Under the pieces are notes generated by a model. The model worked only from the letters and a program-made list of their open reading frames with translations. It was not told where the DNA came from and searched no databases. DNA of 64,000 bases from assembly GCA_905479495.1 (NCBI GenBank), contig CAJQMR010000012.1, positions 56,549 to 120,548 on the forward strand, given 5' to 3'. This DNA is from an uncultured Anaerolineae bacterium. Its GTDB lineage: Bacteria > Chloroflexota > Anaerolineae > Promineifilales > Promineifilaceae. Each line of letters begins with the position of its first letter. Positions within the stretch are counted from its first letter, which is position 1. The position numbers and the translations under genes were made by a program. Of this stretch, positions 61,760 to 64,000 are shown piece after piece.

Positions 61760-63463
61760 ATGACAGAAATTTCCCCACCCACCAGTGACCCTGCCGCAAA
61801 AAATTACGGATTCATCATCGATAATCGTAAATGTATCGGCTGTCATGCTTGTTCCACCGCCTGTAAAAGCGAAAACGAAGTGCCACTCGGCGTGTATCGT
61901 ACCTGGGTCAAATATGTGGAAACTGGCGCGTACCCCGATGCCCGCCGCCATTTTCAGGTAACACGCTGTAACCACTGCGCCAACCCGCCCTGCGTGCGCA
62001 TCTGCCCCACCCAGGCAATGTACCAGCGTGCCGACGGCATCGTGGAATTCGACAACAGCGTCTGCATTGGCTGTAAAGCGTGTATGCAAGCCTGCCCCTA
62101 CGACGCCATCTACATTGACCCCAATAATGGCACGGCGGCCAAATGCCACTACTGTGCCCATCGCACCGACATTGGCCTGGAACCAGCCTGCGTGGTGGTT
62201 TGCCCGGAACATGCCATCATCGCTGGGGACATGAACGACCCACAGAGCGAAATTAGCGGCCTACTGGCCCGCCAAGATGTGACGGTGCGCAAACCAGAGC
62301 AGGGCACCGCCCCCAAATTGTTCTATATCGAGGGCAATGACGTGGTGATGCATCCCACCGCCACCGAGCGCGCGCCGGAAACGTTCATGTGGGCCGATGT
62401 GGTGCCACTGCATGATGTTGCCGTGGCAGATGGTAAGCCGCATGTTGCAGGTGGCAAGTCACAGGTGGCAACTCACAAAGTGCATAGTAATGGAACGCCG
62501 ATTCGGACGCCGGGAACGCAGGGGCAGCCGTGGGCCGGGCCGATTCAGTTTGGCAACGGCCGTATGGCGGAGCAAATGGTTCAGGTCGGCTACAACGCCC
62601 AGCACAAAATCCCCTGGCACTGGCCGGTTCCCGCCTATCTGGTCACCAAGGGCATCGGCGCAGGCATCTTCATGGTGCTGGCGCTGGGCTGGGGACTGGA
62701 TTGGTTCCGCTTCGACGAGACGGTTGCCCTGGTGGCTGGTTTTCTCTCACTGCTCTTTGTGGGCCTCACCACCGGCCTGCTGGTGTACGATTTGGAAAAG
62801 CCAGAGCGGTTTCTCTACATTTTGCTGCGGCCGCAGTGGAAAAGCTGGCTAACGCGTGGCGCGGTGCTGCTCATTGGGCTAAGCACCATCACGGGCCTGT
62901 GGTGGCTTTTAGAGCTGGGCGGCCTGCTATTTGATTATGATGTGCCGGGCTTGCGGGCTGTTTTCTTGTGGGTGGGCTTGCCGTTTGCGGTAGGAACGGC
63001 CGTTTACACCGCCTTCCTTTTTGCCCAGGCCGAAGGGCGCGACTTGTGGCAAAGTCCGCTGTTGCCGTTCCACCTCGTTGTGCAAGCGATGATGATGGGC
63101 TCCGGCATGATGCTGCTGCTCGACCTGTTCCTGGACCTGCCGCGCGACATGCCCGAAGTCAGCGCCATCATCTTCATCGTGGCCCTAATTGTGGATTTGT
63201 TCATCACCCTGGTTGGCGAATTCTCCATCCCGCACGCCAGCGAAGTGGCGGCTAAAGCGGCGCATGAGATTAGCAACGGCCGTTACAAGAACCATTTCTG
63301 GCTGGGCAGCATCGGGCTGGGGCATGTTGTGCCGCTGCTCTTAGTTTGGTTGTTTGCGGATGTGGTGGTGGTTGGGGCGGTTGCGGCCGTTTTTGCCGCC
63401 GTAGGTCTCTATCTGTACGAATACGCCTTTGTCATGGCCCCGCAAGAAATCCCGAATAGCTAA
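61760..63463 (+). CDS. fused four-cluster ferredoxin and NrfD-like membrane subunit
   Basis: This is a 567-residue protein. The first 160 residues hold sixteen cysteines for four [4Fe-4S] clusters: C25-IGC-HAC-STAC, then CNHCANPPCVRIC, CIGCKACMQAC and CHYCAHRTDIGLEPACVVVC. A linker of about 120 residues follows and includes VAGGKSQVATHKV, which comes from a short DNA repeat. Residues about 290-560 form eight helices of the NrfD/PsrC family (HWPVPAYLVTKGIGAG, VYDLEKPERFLYILL). Such subunits pass electrons between quinone and a molybdoenzyme. The two are usually separate genes; here they are one. The MopB subunit starts 30 bases downstream. Confidence 0.88.
   Translation: MTEISPPTSDPAAKNYGFIIDNRKCIGCHACSTACKSENEVPLGVYRTWVKYVETGAYPDARRHFQVTRCNHCANPPCVRICPTQAMYQRADGIVEFDNSVCIGCKACMQACPYDAIYIDPNNGTAAKCHYCAHRTDIGLEPACVVVCPEHAIIAGDMNDPQSEISGLLARQDVTVRKPEQGTAPKLFYIEGNDVVMHPTATERAPETFMWADVVPLHDVAVADGKPHVAGGKSQVATHKVHSNGTPIRTPGTQGQPWAGPIQFGNGRMAEQMVQVGYNAQHKIPWHWPVPAYLVTKGIGAGIFMVLALGWGLDWFRFDETVALVAGFLSLLFVGLTTGLLVYDLEKPERFLYILLRPQWKSWLTRGAVLLIGLSTITGLWWLLELGGLLFDYDVPGLRAVFLWVGLPFAVGTAVYTAFLFAQAEGRDLWQSPLLPFHLVVQAMMMGSGMMLLLDLFLDLPRDMPEVSAIIFIVALIVDLFITLVGEFSIPHASEVAAKAAHEISNGRYKNHFWLGSIGLGHVVPLLLVWLFADVVVVGAVAAVFAAVGLYLYEYAFVMAPQEIPNS
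62445..62472. repeat. GGCAAGT-type repeat inside a gene
   Basis: GTTGCAGGTGGCAAGTCACA with following bases resembles the spacer at 11488-11512. It is in frame and lengthens the linker between the ferredoxin and NrfD parts. Confidence 0.4.
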
Positions 63464-63493
63464 TTACTCAATTACACAATTACGGAACATTCA

Positions 63494-64000
63494 ATGACCG
63501 AAAAAAGCGGAATTGCCAATTTCTTATCAAACATGCTCAAGGTCGGTGCGCCGCCTGAACGGAAACGGCCGTTACCCAGCCAACCCACCAACGTCGCCGG
63601 ACAAGCCTTACCGGAATTTAACGAAGCTCCACCCGCCGATGTGCACATGCTGACGGTGAAGCAGCCAGACGGCCGTCTCAGCCAATACCCACCATCCGAA
63701 TATTGGGACAACTGGGTCGAGTACGATGGCAAATCGTGGCCGCAAAAAATCGCCCGCCGCTACATGCTCGTGCCCACGGTCTGCTTCAACTGTGAAAGCG
63801 CCTGCGGCCTGCTGGCCTATGTGGACCGCGAAACGCTGGAAATCAAGAAGTTTGAAGGCAATCCGATGCACCCCGGCAGCCGCGGGCGCAACTGCGCCAA
63901 GGGCCCGGCAACCCACAACCAGGTTTATGATCCGGAGCGCATTCTCCATCCGCTGAAGCGGGTGGGCAAGCGCGGTGAGGGACGCTGGAAGCGCGTCACC
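63494..64000 (+). CDS. molybdopterin oxidoreductase catalytic subunit (MopB), 3' end cut by window edge
   Basis: The first 169 residues are visible. CFNCESACGLLAY (about 97-109) and GRNCAKGPATHN (about 132-143) give the C-x2-C-x3-C-x(n)-C motif that binds the [4Fe-4S] cluster at the start of MopB proteins. HPLKRVGKRGEGRWKRVT is the usual next segment before the bis-MGD binding part. No twin-arginine signal is seen at the N-terminus, so it is either cytoplasmic or exported with a partner. The fused ferredoxin-NrfD gene upstream completes a quinone-linked complex. The substrate (polysulfide, thiosulfate or another oxyanion) cannot be told from this part. Confidence 0.88.
   Translation, partial: MTEKSGIANFLSNMLKVGAPPERKRPLPSQPTNVAGQALPEFNEAPPADVHMLTVKQPDGRLSQYPPSEYWDNWVEYDGKSWPQKIARRYMLVPTVCFNCESACGLLAYVDRETLEIKKFEGNPMHPGSRGRNCAKGPATHNQVYDPERILHPLKRVGKRGEGRWKRVT

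Noticed and set aside
61685..62212. 175-residue minus-strand frame at the start of the ferredoxin-NrfD gene
   Set aside because: It is the antisense of the cysteine-rich ferredoxin region, which has clear cluster motifs on the plus strand.

Overview
The window looks like a chromosomal fragment of a Chloroflexota bacterium, probably Anaerolineae-like. This is an inference from gene content and sequence style: secreted proteins with Thr-Pro-rich linkers, many GT-C and YfhO-type membrane proteins, PknB-type kinases and a moderate G+C content. No rRNA, tRNA, CRISPR array, transposase or integrase was found. The most striking DNA feature is the octamer ACGGCCGT (often AACGGCCGTT). It occurs roughly 120 times by eye count, against about one expected by chance, and it lies inside genes in all three frames (read as TAV, NGR or RPF/RPS).

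Layout. 0-9.2 kb is a signalling and surface region. It holds a 3'-truncated gene for an EAD1 plus degenerate histidine-kinase protein, a secreted arylsulfotransferase-like protein with lectin-type repeats, a winged-helix gene overlapping a NERD-FHA gene, a decayed FG-GAP gene, and a membrane Ser/Thr kinase. 9.2-29.2 kb, all on the minus strand, is a surface-glycan cluster: two polytopic YfhO/PTPS-type proteins, methyltransferases, an epimerase, a radical SAM/SPASM enzyme, three GT2 proteins (one fused to GtrA and an HprK-like domain), a Wzx-type flippase, a DUF2142-like GT-C, an accessory membrane protein and a GT39-like enzyme. 29.4-49.5 kb is a second stretch rich in GT-C enzymes, interrupted by two secreted proteins (a beta-propeller and a laminin-G-like protein).

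49.8-53.6 kb carries a C39-LysM protein, an LPG-synthase-type membrane protein and a secreted DUF11-like protein with a long leader that may contain a structured RNA. 53.6-61.4 kb carries moeA, an ASKHA-like protein, a SulP permease, a rhodanese, an acyltransferase and an OmpR-type two-component system. 61.8-64 kb begins a molybdoenzyme operon: a fused four-cluster ferredoxin-NrfD protein, then a truncated MopB catalytic subunit. moeA nearby would supply the cofactor.

How the genes fit together. The glycosyltransferases, flippase and polytopic enzymes together suggest assembly and extracytoplasmic decoration of cell-surface glycans or glycolipids. Nine of the large membrane proteins end in the same beta-rich module of about 125 residues, which I consider the best candidate for an undescribed system here. 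Several families of short inverted-repeat DNA lie between genes and also in frame inside genes.
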